This document shows positions 1 to 8,944 of a stretch of 64,000 bases of DNA, piece by piece. Every line of letters starts with the position of its first letter. Position 1 is the first letter of the stretch. A program made the position numbers and the translations under genes. The stretch covers positions 32,260 to 96,259 of the forward strand of contig NZ_QKYN01000074.1 of NCBI RefSeq assembly GCF_003258295.1, given 5' to 3'. The notes below the pieces were generated by a model, which searched no databases, was not told the DNA's origin, and saw only the letters and a list, made by a program, of their open reading frames with translations. The DNA is from Streptacidiphilus pinicola (lineage in GTDB: Bacteria; Actinomycetota; Actinomycetes; Streptomycetales; Streptomycetaceae).

Positions 1-629
1 CCCGCCTGCCGGGTCAGCGTGCTCATGTGCCCCAACTGCTGCGGCACCAGCGGTGAGACGGCCGAGAGTCGGACGTCGGCGAGCACCGCCTCGTGCGTCC
101 CGGGCCGGCCCGGGAACGGCAGCCCGAGCAGCTTGCGCACCGTGCTGTGCCCGCCGTCGCACGCCACGGCGTACCGGGCGCGGATCCGGAGCCCGTCGGT
201 CGCCGTCACCACGACACCGTCGTCGTCCGAGGCGACCCCGGTGACGGCGGCGCCGCGCCGCACCTGCGCGCCGTGGGCGATTGCGCGGGCCTCCAGTACC
301 TCCTCGATCTCCCACTGGGGGACGGCGATCGGGTACGGGTGCCGCGTGTGCCAGGGCGTGCAGTCCAGGGGGACCGGAAGCGCGGCGAAGTGGCCGCCGA
401 CCGGCTCGCGCGACGTGGCCCGGGTGAGCAGGGGCTCCAGTAGGCCGCGGAGCTCCAGCAGTTCGGCGGTGCGGGGCTGGATGCCGCCGCCCTTGACCTG
501 TTCGACGCGTCGTTCCGCCTGCTCCAGCACGACCGTCCCGACCCCGGCCAGGGCCAGTTCGCAGGCCAGCAGCAGCCCGGTCGGTCCGGCGCCCACGACG
601 ACGACCTCGGTGTCGACCACGGCAGTCAC
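1..629 (-). CDS. FAD-dependent aromatic monooxygenase (3' end cut off by window)
   Basis: Reading leftward from a GTG at 629 (GGAGGAGAG just upstream), the first ~209 residues of a class A flavoprotein monooxygenase are present; the C-terminus lies outside the window. Residues 9-19 hold the dinucleotide-binding motif VVVVGAGPTGL, followed by the acidic end of strand 2 (VVLEQAERR). Around residues 150-160 is the second FAD motif, CDGGHSTVRKLLG. These are hallmarks of the PHBH/MhpA/RebC group, which hydroxylates phenolic or polyketide-like substrates with NAD(P)H and O2. The substrate cannot be told. The gene diverges from a TetR gene, its probable regulator. Confidence 0.85.
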   Translation of the reverse strand, partial: MTAVVDTEVVVVGAGPTGLLLACELALAGVGTVVLEQAERRVEQVKGGGIQPRTAELLELRGLLEPLLTRATSREPVGGHFAALPVPLDCTPWHTRHPYPIAVPQWEIEEVLEARAIAHGAQVRRGAAVTGVASDDDGVVVTATDGLRIRARYAVACDGGHSTVRKLLGLPFPGRPGTHEAVLADVRLSAVSPLVPQQLGHMSTLTRQA

Positions 630-660
630 CTCTCCTCCGCATTCATCGCCTCAGGGCAAA

Positions 661-666
661 AGTATA
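661..666 (-). promoter_or_regulatory. Candidate -10 box for the monooxygenase gene
   Basis: On the minus strand this reads TATACT, about 32 nt before the GTG at 629. It lies in the short AT-richer gap between the divergent monooxygenase and TetR genes, so TetR control is plausible. I do not see a convincing -35. Confidence 0.4.
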
Positions 667-705
667 CCTGGTGCAGAAATGCCCTGGGGGGAGCGTGCTG
701 CTACG

Positions 706-1344
706 GTGAGTGACGTGGACGAAGCCAAGCTGGGACTGCGGGAGCGGAAGAAGCAGCGGACCCGCGCGGCGATCTCCGACGCGGCGATCGGGCTCTTCCT
801 GGAGCACGGATTCAGCCAGGTCTCGGTGGCCCAGGTGGCCGAGGCGGCGGAGGTGTCCAAGCGGACGCTCTTCGCCTACTTCCCGTCCAAGGAAGACCTG
901 GTGGTGCACCGCCTGGCCGACCACGAGACGGAGCTCGCGCGGGTCGTCAGGGCGCGCGGGAACGACGCGTCACCGCTCGCGGCGGTGCGCGCGCACTTCC
1001 TTGCGGGGCTGAGCGAGCGGGACCCGATCACGGGGCTGAACGACCACCCCCAGGTCCTGCGGCTGACCCGGATGATCCTCGACGCGCCCTCGCTGGTGGC
1101 CCGGATGGAGGGCTTCAAATCCGGCGCGGAACGGGCGCTCGCCGCCGCCCTGCACGAGACCGCGGACCTGCCCGAGCTCACGGCGCGGTTGGGGGCGGTC
1201 CAGATCGTCGCGGTCCAGTGGGCGCTGTCGCAGGACAACGCCCACCGCATGGCGGCCGGGGAGACGGCCGACGGCCGCTACCCGGGCGCGGTGGCCGACG
1301 CCCAGCACGGCTTCGCACTGCTGGCGCACGGCCTGGGGGAGTGA
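706..1344 (+). CDS. TetR family transcriptional regulator
   Basis: This 212-residue protein has an N-terminal TetR helix-turn-helix (about residues 12-60: RERKKQRTRAAISDAA, then SVAQVAEAAEVSKRTLFAYF and PSKEDLV). The rest is helical and should be the ligand pocket and dimer interface. The RTLFAYFPSKEDLV form recalls the MftR-like branch of TetR. I chose the GTG at 706 because the conserved domain begins soon after; an in-frame ATG at 679 is the alternative. It is divergent from the flavin monooxygenase and likely represses that gene and itself. Confidence 0.88.
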   Translation: MSDVDEAKLGLRERKKQRTRAAISDAAIGLFLEHGFSQVSVAQVAEAAEVSKRTLFAYFPSKEDLVVHRLADHETELARVVRARGNDASPLAAVRAHFLAGLSERDPITGLNDHPQVLRLTRMILDAPSLVARMEGFKSGAERALAAALHETADLPELTARLGAVQIVAVQWALSQDNAHRMAAGETADGRYPGAVADAQHGFALLAHGLGE

Positions 1345-1394
1345 CCCCGCGTCAGCGAAGCCGCCGAGGAGCCCCGGGCCCAGAAGTCCCTCGC

Positions 1395-1913
1395 CTAGGC
1401 GTCCGCGGCCGGGGCGCGGTTGTGGTCGCCCGTGGTGCCGTCGAGGAGCTCGCGGAGGATGTCCACGTGGCCCGCGTGGCGCGCGGTCTCCTCGATCATG
1501 TGGACCAGCACCCAGCGCATCGAGACCTGCGCACCGGCCCATGAGGTGCCGGTGGCGTCCAGGTCGCTCGCCTCGATGACGGCGTTGGCCGCCGCGCAGG
1601 CCCGCTCGTAGAAGGCGAGGAGGTCGGCCGTCTTCTCGCCGGGCTCGACGCGCAGGTCGGCGTCCTCGTCCTCCTCGTCGAAGGGGAGCGGCTCCGTCGC
1701 GACCCCGAAGGTCTGGCAGAACCAGCCGTACTCGCACGCGCCCAGGTGCTTGACCAGGCCGAGGAGCGTGGTGCCCGAGGACACCGGGGAGGTGCGCAGC
1801 TGCTCGTCGTCCAGGCCCTCCAGCTTCCAGCGGATGGCGGCGCGGTGGCGCTCCATGCTGTGGAGCAGGATCTCCTTCTCGGTCCCCGTGTGGGGCGACC
1901 TCATCGTCGTCAT
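1395..1913 (-). CDS. DinB-like (DUF664) four-helix protein
   Basis: The 172-residue product matches the DinB/DUF664 superfamily, small four-helix bundles related to mycothiol- or bacillithiol-dependent S-transferases. A metal site of three histidines is expected. I see LVKHLGACEYGWF for the first, and ARHAGHVDILRE near the C-terminus for the others. The start is taken as ATG 1913 because TACGTT lies exactly 7 nt upstream with no Shine-Dalgarno, the leaderless pattern common in this window; the frame stays open to 1946. It diverges from the phosphomutase gene across 56 nt. Confidence 0.8.
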   Translation of the reverse strand: MTTMRSPHTGTEKEILLHSMERHRAAIRWKLEGLDDEQLRTSPVSSGTTLLGLVKHLGACEYGWFCQTFGVATEPLPFDEEDEDADLRVEPGEKTADLLAFYERACAAANAVIEASDLDATGTSWAGAQVSMRWVLVHMIEETARHAGHVDILRELLDGTTGDHNRAPAADA

Positions 1914-1969
1914 GCTCGCGAACGTAGCAGCGGGCACTGACAGCACGCGGCTGATTTAGGCTGGGCAGC

Positions 1970-2683
1970 ATGCCGACGTTGCTGCTGGTCCGCCATGGCC
2001 GTTCCACCGCGAACTCCTCAGGGATCCTGGCCGGGTGGAGCCCCGGCGTCGCGCTGGACGAACACGGGGAGCAGCAGGCCAAGACTCTGGCCGAGCGGCT
2101 CGCCGCGCTGCCGCTGCAGACGGTGGTCAGCAGCCCGCTGGACCGCTGCCGGCAGACCCTCGGGCCGCTGCTCGCGACCCGGCCGGAACTCACCCTGCGG
2201 TTGGACGAGCGCCTGGGGGAGTGCCGCTACGGCGACTGGACCGGCCGCGGCCTGGCCGAGCTGGCCAAGGAGCCGCTGTGGGCCACCGTGCAGACCCAGC
2301 CGTCCGCCGCGACCTTCCCCGGACCGGAGGGCGAGTCCCTGCGCGAGATGAGCCACCGGGCGGTGGAGAGCGTGCGCGAGTGGGACGCCGAGGTCGAGCG
2401 CGAGCACGGACCGGACGCGGTCTGGCTGGCCTGCAGCCACGGCGACGTGATCAAGGCGATCGTCGCGGACGCCCTCGGCCTGCACCTGGACCTGTTCCAG
2501 CGCATCTCGATCGAACCCGCCTCGATCACCGCGATCCGCTACACCTCGGTCCGCCCGTACCTGCTCCGCCTCGGGGACACCGGAGACCTCGGCGGCCTCG
2601 CGCCGCGTCCGCGCCCGGCTTCGAGCGACGGCGAGCAGGGGCGGGACGACGCCGTGGTCGGCGGCGACACCGGAACCCGGTGA
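1970..2683 (+). CDS. Histidine phosphatase family protein (MSMEG_4193-type phosphomutase)
   Basis: A 237-residue histidine phosphatase superfamily member. The catalytic RHG motif is at residues 8-10 (LLVRHGRSTAN), the arginine block is SSPLDRCRQT, the acid is in ECRYGDWTG, and the second histidine is in ACSHGDVIKAI. It fits the MSMEG_4193 phosphomutase family, which is found next to DUF3090, SCO1664-family and mshC genes in mycothiol-producing actinobacteria, exactly the order seen here. The substrate is unknown. The tail (about residues 205-237) is low-complexity and charged. TAGGCT at 1957-1962, 7 nt before the ATG, suggests a leaderless transcript. Confidence 0.87.
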   Translation: MPTLLLVRHGRSTANSSGILAGWSPGVALDEHGEQQAKTLAERLAALPLQTVVSSPLDRCRQTLGPLLATRPELTLRLDERLGECRYGDWTGRGLAELAKEPLWATVQTQPSAATFPGPEGESLREMSHRAVESVREWDAEVEREHGPDAVWLACSHGDVIKAIVADALGLHLDLFQRISIEPASITAIRYTSVRPYLLRLGDTGDLGGLAPRPRPASSDGEQGRDDAVVGGDTGTR

Positions 2684-2823
2684 CCAGTGGGTAGGGTGGA
2701 ATGGATCGCGAGATCGTTTCGGCGCCCTCGAGATCCGTCCCGTCCCACCCGGGTCATGTCAGGGCCTCCGCACGACCCGACCCGGCCCGTCCCCTCGCCC
2801 TCCGATTCCGTGGAGCAGACATC

Positions 2824-3390
2824 GTGCCCCGCCAGGTGTTCTTCTACGACCCCCCCGAGCGCTTCGTGGCCGGAACGGTCGGCGAGCCGGGCCACCGCGC
2901 CTTCTACCTGCAGGCCAGCGCCCGCGGTCGGATCACCACCGTGCTGCTGGAGAAGGGGCAGGTCGCCGCGCTGGCCGAGCGCGTCGACGAGCTGCTCGAC
3001 GAGGTCGTCCGGCGTGCGGGCGGCAGCACCTCGGTGCCCGCCCTCGCCCCGCCGGAGATGATGGACTCCGCCCCGCTGGACAGCCCCATCGACGAGGAGT
3101 TCCGGGTCGGCACCATGGCGCTGGCCTGGGACGACACGGTTCAGCTGCTGGTTGTCGAGGCGCAGGAGGTCGTCGAGGGCGAGGAGGAGGCCGACGAGCC
3201 GACCCTCTTCGAGGACGAGGAGGAGGGCCCCTCGCTGCTGCGGGTGCGCCTCAACGGCGCGATGGCCCGCGTCTTCGCCAAGCGGGCCCTGGAGCTGGTC
3301 TCGGCCGGACGGCCGCCGTGCCCCTTCTGCAGCCTGCCGCTGGACCCGGAGGGCCATGTGTGCCCGCGTCAGAACGGTTACCGGCGCTGA
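2824..3390 (+). CDS. DUF3090 domain protein with C-terminal zinc motif
   Basis: I place the start at GTG 2824 (PRQVFFYDPPERFVAGTVG), giving 188 residues, the usual DUF3090 length. The frame is open back to 2701 but that extension looks non-coding. The middle carries an acidic stretch (VEGEEEADEPTLFEDEEEG), and the C-terminus ends in CPFCSLPLDPEGHVCPRQNG, a probable zinc-binding knuckle. Function is unknown. The family is tightly linked to mycothiol genes in actinobacteria, and here it sits between the phosphomutase and the SCO1664-family gene, the latter probably overlapping its 3' end. Confidence 0.85.
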   Translation: MPRQVFFYDPPERFVAGTVGEPGHRAFYLQASARGRITTVLLEKGQVAALAERVDELLDEVVRRAGGSTSVPALAPPEMMDSAPLDSPIDEEFRVGTMALAWDDTVQLLVVEAQEVVEGEEEADEPTLFEDEEEGPSLLRVRLNGAMARVFAKRALELVSAGRPPCPFCSLPLDPEGHVCPRQNGYRR

Positions 3391-4277
3391 GCGCCCAGGG
3401 CCCCGCGCCCAGCTCCCAGCCCGGTTCGCAGCCGCTCGCGGTACCGGAGGCGGACCCGGCCGCCTGCGCGGCCCTCGCCGCCGACCCGGACCGCGCCCTG
3501 GCCCTGCTGCGCGACGGCGAACTGACGGTCCACGGACGGATCACCGACGCGTCCAACGCCGCCTTCTACTGCACCGTCAAGGGTGGGGACGACGGCGACA
3601 GCGCGATCTGCGTCTACAAGCCGGTGCGCGGCGAGCGCCCGCTGTGGGACTTCCCCGACGGCACGCTCGCCGGCCGGGAGACCGCCGCCTACCTCGTCTC
3701 CGCGGCGACCGGCTGGGGCCTGGTGCCGCCGACGGCGCTGCGGGAGGGGCCGTTCGGCGAGGGCATGTGCCAGATATGGATCGAGCCCGACCCGCAGGCG
3801 CCGGAACTGCTCAGCCTGCAGCCGGGCGAGGAACCGCAGCCGGGTTGGCACGCCATCGGCCTCGCCGAGGTCGAACCCGGCCGCACCGCGCTGTTCGTCC
3901 ACGCCGACGACGAGCGGCTGCGCCGGCTCGCGGTTCTGGACGCCGTCCTCAACAACGGCGACCGCAAGGGCGGCCACCTGTTGACCGCGGCCGACGGCCG
4001 GCTCTACGGCATCGACCACGGGGTCACCTTCGCCGTGCCCGGCAAGCTGCGTACGCTGCTGTGGGGTTGGGCGGGGGAGCCACTGACCGCTGACGCGACG
4101 GAGGCGCTGGGCCGGCTGCGCGCCGAGCTGGAGGGTGCCCTGGGCGCCGCGCTGGCACCGCTGCTGACCCCGGACGAGATCGCCGCGACGGCCGTCCGGG
4201 TGGACACGCTGCTGAAGGACGGTCACCACCCCTACCCGTCCCGGGACTGGCCGTCCGTCCCGTGGCCGCCCATCTGA
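3360..4277 (+). CDS. SCO1664 family protein (PI3/PI4-kinase-like fold)
   Basis: About 305 residues of the SCO1664 family, distantly related to phosphatidylinositol-kinase-like folds. Visible blocks are SNAAFYCTVKGGDDGDSAICVYKPVRGERPLWDFP split over the lysine-containing nucleotide lobe, GTLAGRETAAYLVSAA, and LDAVLNNGDRKGGHLL followed by LYGIDHGVTF, the likely catalytic and metal loops (N-x-D-R-K-x-x-H and D-H-G). The start is uncertain: GTG 3360 overlaps DUF3090 by 31 nt, and the conserved part begins near 3440. It is part of the block that precedes mshC, so a role tied to mycothiol is inferred, not shown. Confidence 0.82.
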   Translation: MPASERLPALSAQGPAPSSQPGSQPLAVPEADPAACAALAADPDRALALLRDGELTVHGRITDASNAAFYCTVKGGDDGDSAICVYKPVRGERPLWDFPDGTLAGRETAAYLVSAATGWGLVPPTALREGPFGEGMCQIWIEPDPQAPELLSLQPGEEPQPGWHAIGLAEVEPGRTALFVHADDERLRRLAVLDAVLNNGDRKGGHLLTAADGRLYGIDHGVTFAVPGKLRTLLWGWAGEPLTADATEALGRLRAELEGALGAALAPLLTPDEIAATAVRVDTLLKDGHHPYPSRDWPSVPWPPI

Positions 4278-4294
4278 CGCCCCGACGGGGGGCG
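4278..4294. terminator. Short GC-rich hairpin after the SCO1664-family gene
   Basis: CGCCCC, a 5-nt loop and GGGGCG start right at the stop codon. It is a possible weak terminator; no U-tract follows. Confidence 0.35.
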
Positions 4295-4413
4295 CCCGGC
4301 AGACCGGTGAGGGGAGGATCGGGGGCAAACCCCTCGACCCGGTGGCGGGCGCGGGGTGGGCTCGGGCATAGTGTCGCCGCCCGCAACGGCCGCGCTCTGC
4401 CCGAGGACTGCCC

Positions 4414-5157
4414 ATGACCGCTCCGTACGCCGCCGCCCAGCCCACCGCTCCGCAGGAGCTCGTCGTCGACGAGGCCGAGCTCGGCCCCGGCGTCTTCAGC
4501 TACTGGGGCGCGCGCTGGCCCAAGTGGCGGCAGATCGCCCTCTGGTTCACGATCGTGTTCTTCATCTGCACGGTGATCATGAGCCCGTTCGGGATCTGGT
4601 TCATGGTGGTGGCCCTGCGCAGCCCCACCTACTCGAAGAAGGCCCGCGCCAAGCGCGTCGACCTGCACCAGCGCGGGGTCGTCGTCCACGGCGCCGAGGG
4701 CCCGGTGGCCGTCTACCGCTTCACCGACCTGACGGTCCACCAGAAGATCACCGAGAACTACTACAACGGCGTCAAGACCGGCACCCACTACCTGCTCACG
4801 CTGACCGGACCGGACGGCAGGAGCTCCAAGCTCACCCAGTTCTACGAGAACATCCCGCACCTGATGCAGACGGTCCAGCAGGGCGTCGTCGAGGCCCAGC
4901 TGCCGCGCGCCCTGGCCACCGTCCAGGCCGGCTACCCGGTGCCCTTCGGGCCCTTCTCGGTCACCCAGCAGGGCCTGATCTGCGACGCCAAGACCACGGT
5001 CACCTGGCCGCTGCTGGACCGCATCGTGGTGCGCCAGGGCGTGGTCCGGATCATGGTCCACGGGCGACGCACGCCGCAGGCGGCGAAGGGCATCTTCAGG
5101 ATCCCGAACTACGGGCTGTTCCTGACCCTGGTCAGCAACGTGCGCGCGCAGAGCTGA
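4414..5157 (+). CDS. Membrane-anchored protein, DUF6585-like
   Basis: A 247-residue protein with one strongly hydrophobic segment at about residues 42-70 (IALWFTIVFFICTVIMSPFG region), preceded by a short cytoplasmic N-terminus and followed by a soluble domain of about 170 residues. The soluble part has a beta-rich, PH-like pattern (DLHQRGVVVHGAEGPVAVYR, QKITENYYNG) resembling DUF6585-type proteins. No catalytic motif is visible. GAGGA lies 6 nt before the ATG. It sits between the SCO1664-family gene and mshC but is not a usual member of that block, so its presence is probably incidental. Confidence 0.7.
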   Translation: MTAPYAAAQPTAPQELVVDEAELGPGVFSYWGARWPKWRQIALWFTIVFFICTVIMSPFGIWFMVVALRSPTYSKKARAKRVDLHQRGVVVHGAEGPVAVYRFTDLTVHQKITENYYNGVKTGTHYLLTLTGPDGRSSKLTQFYENIPHLMQTVQQGVVEAQLPRALATVQAGYPVPFGPFSVTQQGLICDAKTTVTWPLLDRIVVRQGVVRIMVHGRRTPQAAKGIFRIPNYGLFLTLVSNVRAQS

Positions 5158-5180
5158 GCGCCCGGCGGCGGTCCCGCGGT

Positions 5181-6173
5181 TCATCCCGGCAGCAGCGCGA
5201 GCCACTCCAGCAGGAGCCGGTTCACCTCGGCCGGCCGTTCCTGCTGGATCCAGTGCCCGCAGCCCTTCAGCAGGTGGAACGAGAGCAGGCGCGGCAGCGT
5301 GGTCGGGAAGGCGGCGACGGCGTCCGCCAGCCACGTCGTGGACGGGTCCCTCGCGCCGCCGAGGAAGAGGGACGGCTGGGTGAGCGGGGCGCCGTCGAGG
5401 TCGGCGAGGTCCGCCCAGTCGCGGTCCATGTTCCGGTACCGGTTCAGCGCCCCGGTCAGGCCGGTCCGCTCGAACTCGGCGGCGTAGACGTCGAGGTCGT
5501 CCTCGCTCAGCCAGCGCGGCCGGGCGTCGGCCGCACGGGCCGGGAAGCGCTCGCGCAGGGTGGCGCCGGGTGCGACGAAGTGCGGGTCGGGGTCGTCCGG
5601 GCCGGGCATCGTGTCGCCCGACAGCGCCGCGTAGAAGCCCGCCAGCCAGCCGCGCACGTCCGGCTCGATCTCCGCCTCCGCCCGGCCGGGCTGCTGGAAG
5701 TACGAGACGTAGAACTCCTCCCCCGGCCCGCCCGTCGCGGCGAACACCTCGCTCGGCCGTGGGCCGCCGCGCGGCGCGTACGGGACGCTCAGCAGGCCCA
5801 CGGCGCGGAACACCTCCGGATGGAGCAGCGCGCTGTTCGCGGCGATCCCCGCGCCCCAGTCGTGCCCGACCACCACCGTGTGCCGCTCGCCCAGCCCGCG
5901 CACCACGGCGAGGTTGTCCTCGACCAGCTCCCGCATCCGGTATGCGGAGACGTCCGCCGGGTGGGCGGAGCGGCCGTAGCCGCGTACGTCGATCGCCACG
6001 GCCCGGTAGCCGGCCGAGGCCAGGGCGGGCAGCTGCCGGCGCCACGCGTACCAGGACTCCGGGAAGCCGTGCAGCAGCAGGACCATCGGTCCGCGCCCCT
6101 GTTCGACCAGATGGATCCGGCCGGCTCCGTTCGTGATCAGCCGGTGCGCGGCCTCGGCGGCGTGGCGTGACAT
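5181..6173 (-). CDS. Alpha/beta hydrolase, epoxide-hydrolase-like
   Basis: The product (330 residues from ATG 6173, with GGAGGAGG 5-6 nt upstream) has the full soluble epoxide hydrolase set: oxyanion motif LLHGFPESW near residue 35, the nucleophile aspartate in VVGHDWGAG near residue 105, an acid in [13 protein letters not shown], and the catalytic histidine in [11 protein letters not shown]. The aspartate nucleophile indicates epoxide hydrolase or haloalkane dehalogenase chemistry; HGFPESW favours epoxide hydrolase. It is convergent with the preceding gene and divergent from mshC. Substrate unknown. Confidence 0.85.
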   Translation of the reverse strand: MSRHAAEAAHRLITNGAGRIHLVEQGRGPMVLLLHGFPESWYAWRRQLPALASAGYRAVAIDVRGYGRSAHPADVSAYRMRELVEDNLAVVRGLGERHTVVVGHDWGAGIAANSALLHPEVFRAVGLLSVPYAPRGGPRPSEVFAATGGPGEEFYVSYFQQPGRAEAEIEPDVRGWLAGFYAALSGDTMPGPDDPDPHFVAPGATLRERFPARAADARPRWLSEDDLDVYAAEFERTGLTGALNRYRNMDRDWADLADLDGAPLTQPSLFLGGARDPSTTWLADAVAAFPTTLPRLLSFHLLKGCGHWIQQERPAEVNRLLLEWLALLPG

Positions 6174-6315
6174 GGGGTCCTCCTCCCGTGTCATTCGACT
6201 TTCGACTGCCGTCGACCGATCCGTCCGGTTCGACCCCTTCGTGTCGTTGCCGTTTCGGCAAATGGCCGAGAAGGTCGTTAGCGGATCGAATGATCAGCCG
6301 GTTAGAGTCAAGGCT

Positions 6316-7542
6316 ATGCATGCCTGGCCCGCTTCCGAGGTGCCCCTGCTACCAGGCAAGGGGCAGCCTCTGCGCATCCACGACACCGCGTCGGGCGAGC
6401 TGCAGACGACGACGCCCGGGCAGACCGCCCGGCTCTACGTCTGCGGCATCACCCCCTACGACGCCACCCACCTTGGCCACGCGGCCACCTACAACGCTTT
6501 CGACCTGGTGCAGCGCATCTGGTTGGACGCGGGCCACCAGGTCGTCTATGTACAGAACGTCACCGACATCGACGACCCGCTGCTGGAGCGGGCCGTCGCC
6601 ACCGGCGAGGACTGGGTGGCCTTGGCGGAGCGTGAGACCGCGCTCTTCCGCGAGGACATGACGGCGCTTCGGATGCTGCCGCCCGCGCACTACGTCGGCG
6701 CGGTCGAGTCGATCCCGCTGATAGTGCCGTTGATCCAGGACCTGCTGGACAAGGGCGCCGCCTACGAGGTCGACGGCGACATCTACTTCTCCATCGCCTC
6801 CGACAAGCGCTTCGGCGAGGTCTCCGGCTACGACGCCGAGACCATGCTGCGCTACTTCGGCGAGCGCGGCGGCGACCCGGACCGTCCGGGCAAGAAGCAC
6901 CGCCTCGACCCGCTGCTGTGGCTCTCCCAGCGCCCCGGTGAGCCCGCCTGGGACACCTCGCTCGGCCACGGCCGACCTGGCTGGCACATCGAGTGCGTGG
7001 CGATCGCACTCCAGCACCTCGGGATGGGCTTCGACATCCAGGGCGGCGGGAGCGACCTGGTCTTCCCGCACCACGAGATGGGCGCCTCGCACGCCCAGGT
7101 GCACACCGACACCCACCCCTACGCCCGGCACTACGTGCACGCGGGCATGGTCGCCCTCGACGGCGAGAAGATGTCGAAGTCGCGCGGCAACCTGGTCTTC
7201 GTCTCCAAGCTGCGGCGTGACGGCGTCGACCCGGCGGCGATCCGGCTCGCGCTGCTGAACCACCACTACCGCAGCGACTGGGAGTGGACCGACGCCGACC
7301 TCAGCGGCGCGCAGGAGCGGCTGGCCCGCTGGCGCGCGGCGGTCTCCCGTCCGGACGGCCCGGACGCGAGCTCCCTCCTCACGGAGGTCCGCGCCGCCCT
7401 CGCCGAGGACCTCGACGCGCCCCGCGCCCTCGCGGCGGTCGACGCCTGGGCAGCCCGCCAGTCCGCCGACGGCGGCGAGAACACCGGCGCGCCGGGCCTC
7501 GTCTCCCGCCTCGTCGACGCACTGCTGGGCGTCGCGCTGTAG
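6316..7542 (+). CDS. mshC: Cysteine:GlcN-Ins ligase MshC (mycothiol biosynthesis)
   Basis: MshC joins cysteine to GlcN-Ins in an ATP-dependent step of mycothiol synthesis. The 408-residue protein is a cysteinyl-tRNA-synthetase paralogue: [20 protein letters not shown] carries the zinc-binding cysteine and the HIGH-type [19 protein letters not shown] the next zinc ligands, and [10 protein letters not shown] the KMSKS loop. It lacks the anticodon-binding extension of CysS, which fits MshC (about 410 residues). The start ATG 6316 has TAGAGT at 6303-6308, 7 nt upstream, and no Shine-Dalgarno, so the mRNA is probably leaderless. The three genes usually found with mshC lie just upstream, separated by two unrelated genes. 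Confidence 0.95.
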   Translation: MHAWPASEVPLLPGKGQPLRIHDTASGELQTTTPGQTARLYVCGITPYDATHLGHAATYNAFDLVQRIWLDAGHQVVYVQNVTDIDDPLLERAVATGEDWVALAERETALFREDMTALRMLPPAHYVGAVESIPLIVPLIQDLLDKGAAYEVDGDIYFSIASDKRFGEVSGYDAETMLRYFGERGGDPDRPGKKHRLDPLLWLSQRPGEPAWDTSLGHGRPGWHIECVAIALQHLGMGFDIQGGGSDLVFPHHEMGASHAQVHTDTHPYARHYVHAGMVALDGEKMSKSRGNLVFVSKLRRDGVDPAAIRLALLNHHYRSDWEWTDADLSGAQERLARWRAAVSRPDGPDASSLLTEVRAALAEDLDAPRALAAVDAWAARQSADGGENTGAPGLVSRLVDALLGVAL

Positions 7543-7551
7543 CTGCACCAT

Positions 7552-7656
7552 CAGGGGCGCGGGGAACTGCGCGAGCAACCACCCTGTGCGGATGGCGCTG
7601 CTCGTTCGGCGAGTCACCACACACGGTGGCTTGTCGCGCAGTTCCCCGCGCCCCTG
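7552..7656. terminator. Long perfect hairpin between convergent genes
   Basis: Two 23-nt arms at 7552-7574 and 7634-7656 are exact reverse complements (core AGGGGCGCGGGGAACTGCG), and weaker complementarity continues inward. It separates mshC from the convergent glycosyltransferase and probably terminates both. The same AGGGGCGCGGGG core recurs in the hairpin at 14114-14217, so this is a repeated genomic element. Confidence 0.75.
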
Positions 7657-7673
7657 GCGTTCTGCAACGTCCC

Positions 7674-8864
7674 TCAGCGGGCCGGTTCCTTCTCGGGGGC
7701 CGGATACGTCCGGCCCTTCCACGCGGCGCCTCGGCCGCGCCAGTGCTGGATCGCCGAGTCGACGGTCATCAGCAGGTACAGGCCCGCCGTGAACGGCAGC
7801 AGCAGCGCCTCGCGTGCCGGGCGGCCGTAGTAGGCGAGCATCGGGCGGTAGGTGAAGGTCATCAGCGCCCACGCGGCCAGCGCCGGCAGCGCGACCGGCG
7901 GCGCGAGCGTCACCGCCCCGACGAGGGTCAGCACCGGCGGGACCAGGTAGACCAGGGTCAGCCCCAGCACGGTCCCGGCCAGCAGGAAGACGTTGTGCCG
8001 CAGCTGCGCGTACGCGCTGCGGGAGACCATCCGCCACAGCTGGCCCAGCTCCGGGTAGGGGCGGACGCTGTCGACGGAGTCGGCGAGGCCGAGCCAGGTG
8101 CGTCCGCCGCCGCGCTTGACCAGTCGGGCGAGGTTCACGTCGTCGATCACCGCGCCGCGGATCGCGGCGACCCCGCCCGCGCGGGCCAGCGCCTCGCGGC
8201 GCACCAGCGTGCAGCCGCCCGCCGCCGCGGCGGTCCGCGAGCCGGGCTCGTTGCTCCAGCGGAACGGGTAGAGCTGGGCGAAGAAGTAGACGAAGGCCGG
8301 CACGATGAGCTGCTCCCAGCGGGTGCGCACGCTCAGCCGGGCCATCTGCGAGACCAGGTCGTAGCCATGGCCGGCGTCCGCGCCCTCCGCGCCCTCGGCC
8401 GAGGAGACGAGGTTCTCCAGCGAGTCCGGCTCGTGTGCGATGTCCGCGTCGGTCAGCAGCAGGTACTCGACGTCCCCGGCCAGCTCGACGCCGTGCCGCA
8501 GCGCCCACAGCTTGCCGGTCCAGCCGGCTGGCGGCTCGCCGGGCGAGGTGACCGTCAACGGCAGGGCGGCGCCCGGCGCGGACCCGAGCCGGCGGGCCAG
8601 CTCGCCGGTGCCGTCGGTGCTCCCGTCGTCGACGAGGATCACCCGCGCCTCGCCGCCGTACCGCTGCGCCAGCAGCGACGGCAGGCTGAGCGGCAGCACC
8701 TCCGCCTCGTCCCGCGCCGGGACCACGATCGCCACGGAGGGCCGGGGGCTGTCCGCGGCGCGGGGCGGCAGGCGCACGTCGGTGCGCCAGAAGCCGCCCT
8801 GGCAGAACGTCAGCCAGAGCCAGGCGAGCAGGGACAGGCACGCGATCAAGGTCAGCACCGTCAC
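7674..8864 (-). CDS. hpnB: Hopene-associated glycosyltransferase family 2, HpnB type
   Basis: A 396-residue membrane GT2 protein. An N-terminal hydrophobic segment (LTLIACLSLLAWLWL) precedes the GT-A domain, with VAIVVPARDEAEVLP, VILVDDGSTDGTGELA, WTGKLWALRHG, the DxD-like LLTDADIAHEPDSL, AAAAGGCTLVRREAL and the acidic VIDDVNLARL. Several C-terminal hydrophobic helices follow. The order of motifs, especially IVPAFVYFFAQLYPFRW, matches HpnB, usually found with hopanoid genes; no squalene-hopene cyclase is in this window. CATACT lies 7 nt before GTG 8864, indicating a leaderless start. Confidence 0.78.
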   Translation of the reverse strand: MTVLTLIACLSLLAWLWLTFCQGGFWRTDVRLPPRAADSPRPSVAIVVPARDEAEVLPLSLPSLLAQRYGGEARVILVDDGSTDGTGELARRLGSAPGAALPLTVTSPGEPPAGWTGKLWALRHGVELAGDVEYLLLTDADIAHEPDSLENLVSSAEGAEGADAGHGYDLVSQMARLSVRTRWEQLIVPAFVYFFAQLYPFRWSNEPGSRTAAAAGGCTLVRREALARAGGVAAIRGAVIDDVNLARLVKRGGGRTWLGLADSVDSVRPYPELGQLWRMVSRSAYAQLRHNVFLLAGTVLGLTLVYLVPPVLTLVGAVTLAPPVALPALAAWALMTFTYRPMLAYYGRPAREALLLPFTAGLYLLMTVDSAIQHWRGRGAAWKGRTYPAPEKEPAR

Positions 8865-8932
8865 GCGCGCGAGTATGCCGCAGATCCCCACCGCCCGCGC
8901 CCCGACACCGCGGCCGGCGGGCCACCGGTGAG

Positions 8933-8944
8933 CCGATTAATCGG
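8933..8944. promoter_or_regulatory. Perfect 12-bp AT-centred palindrome between divergent genes
   Basis: CCGATTAATCGG is perfectly palindromic and lies between the hpnB-like gene and the divergent GNAT gene, in unusually AT-rich sequence. It could be an operator; no adjacent regulator gene is evident. Confidence 0.4.

Noticed and set aside
4024..6321. A very long minus-strand open frame (765 codons)
   Set aside because: It runs antisense to DUF6585-like and SCO1664-family genes and is Arg/Ala/Pro-rich without motifs; such frames are expected at this G+C.
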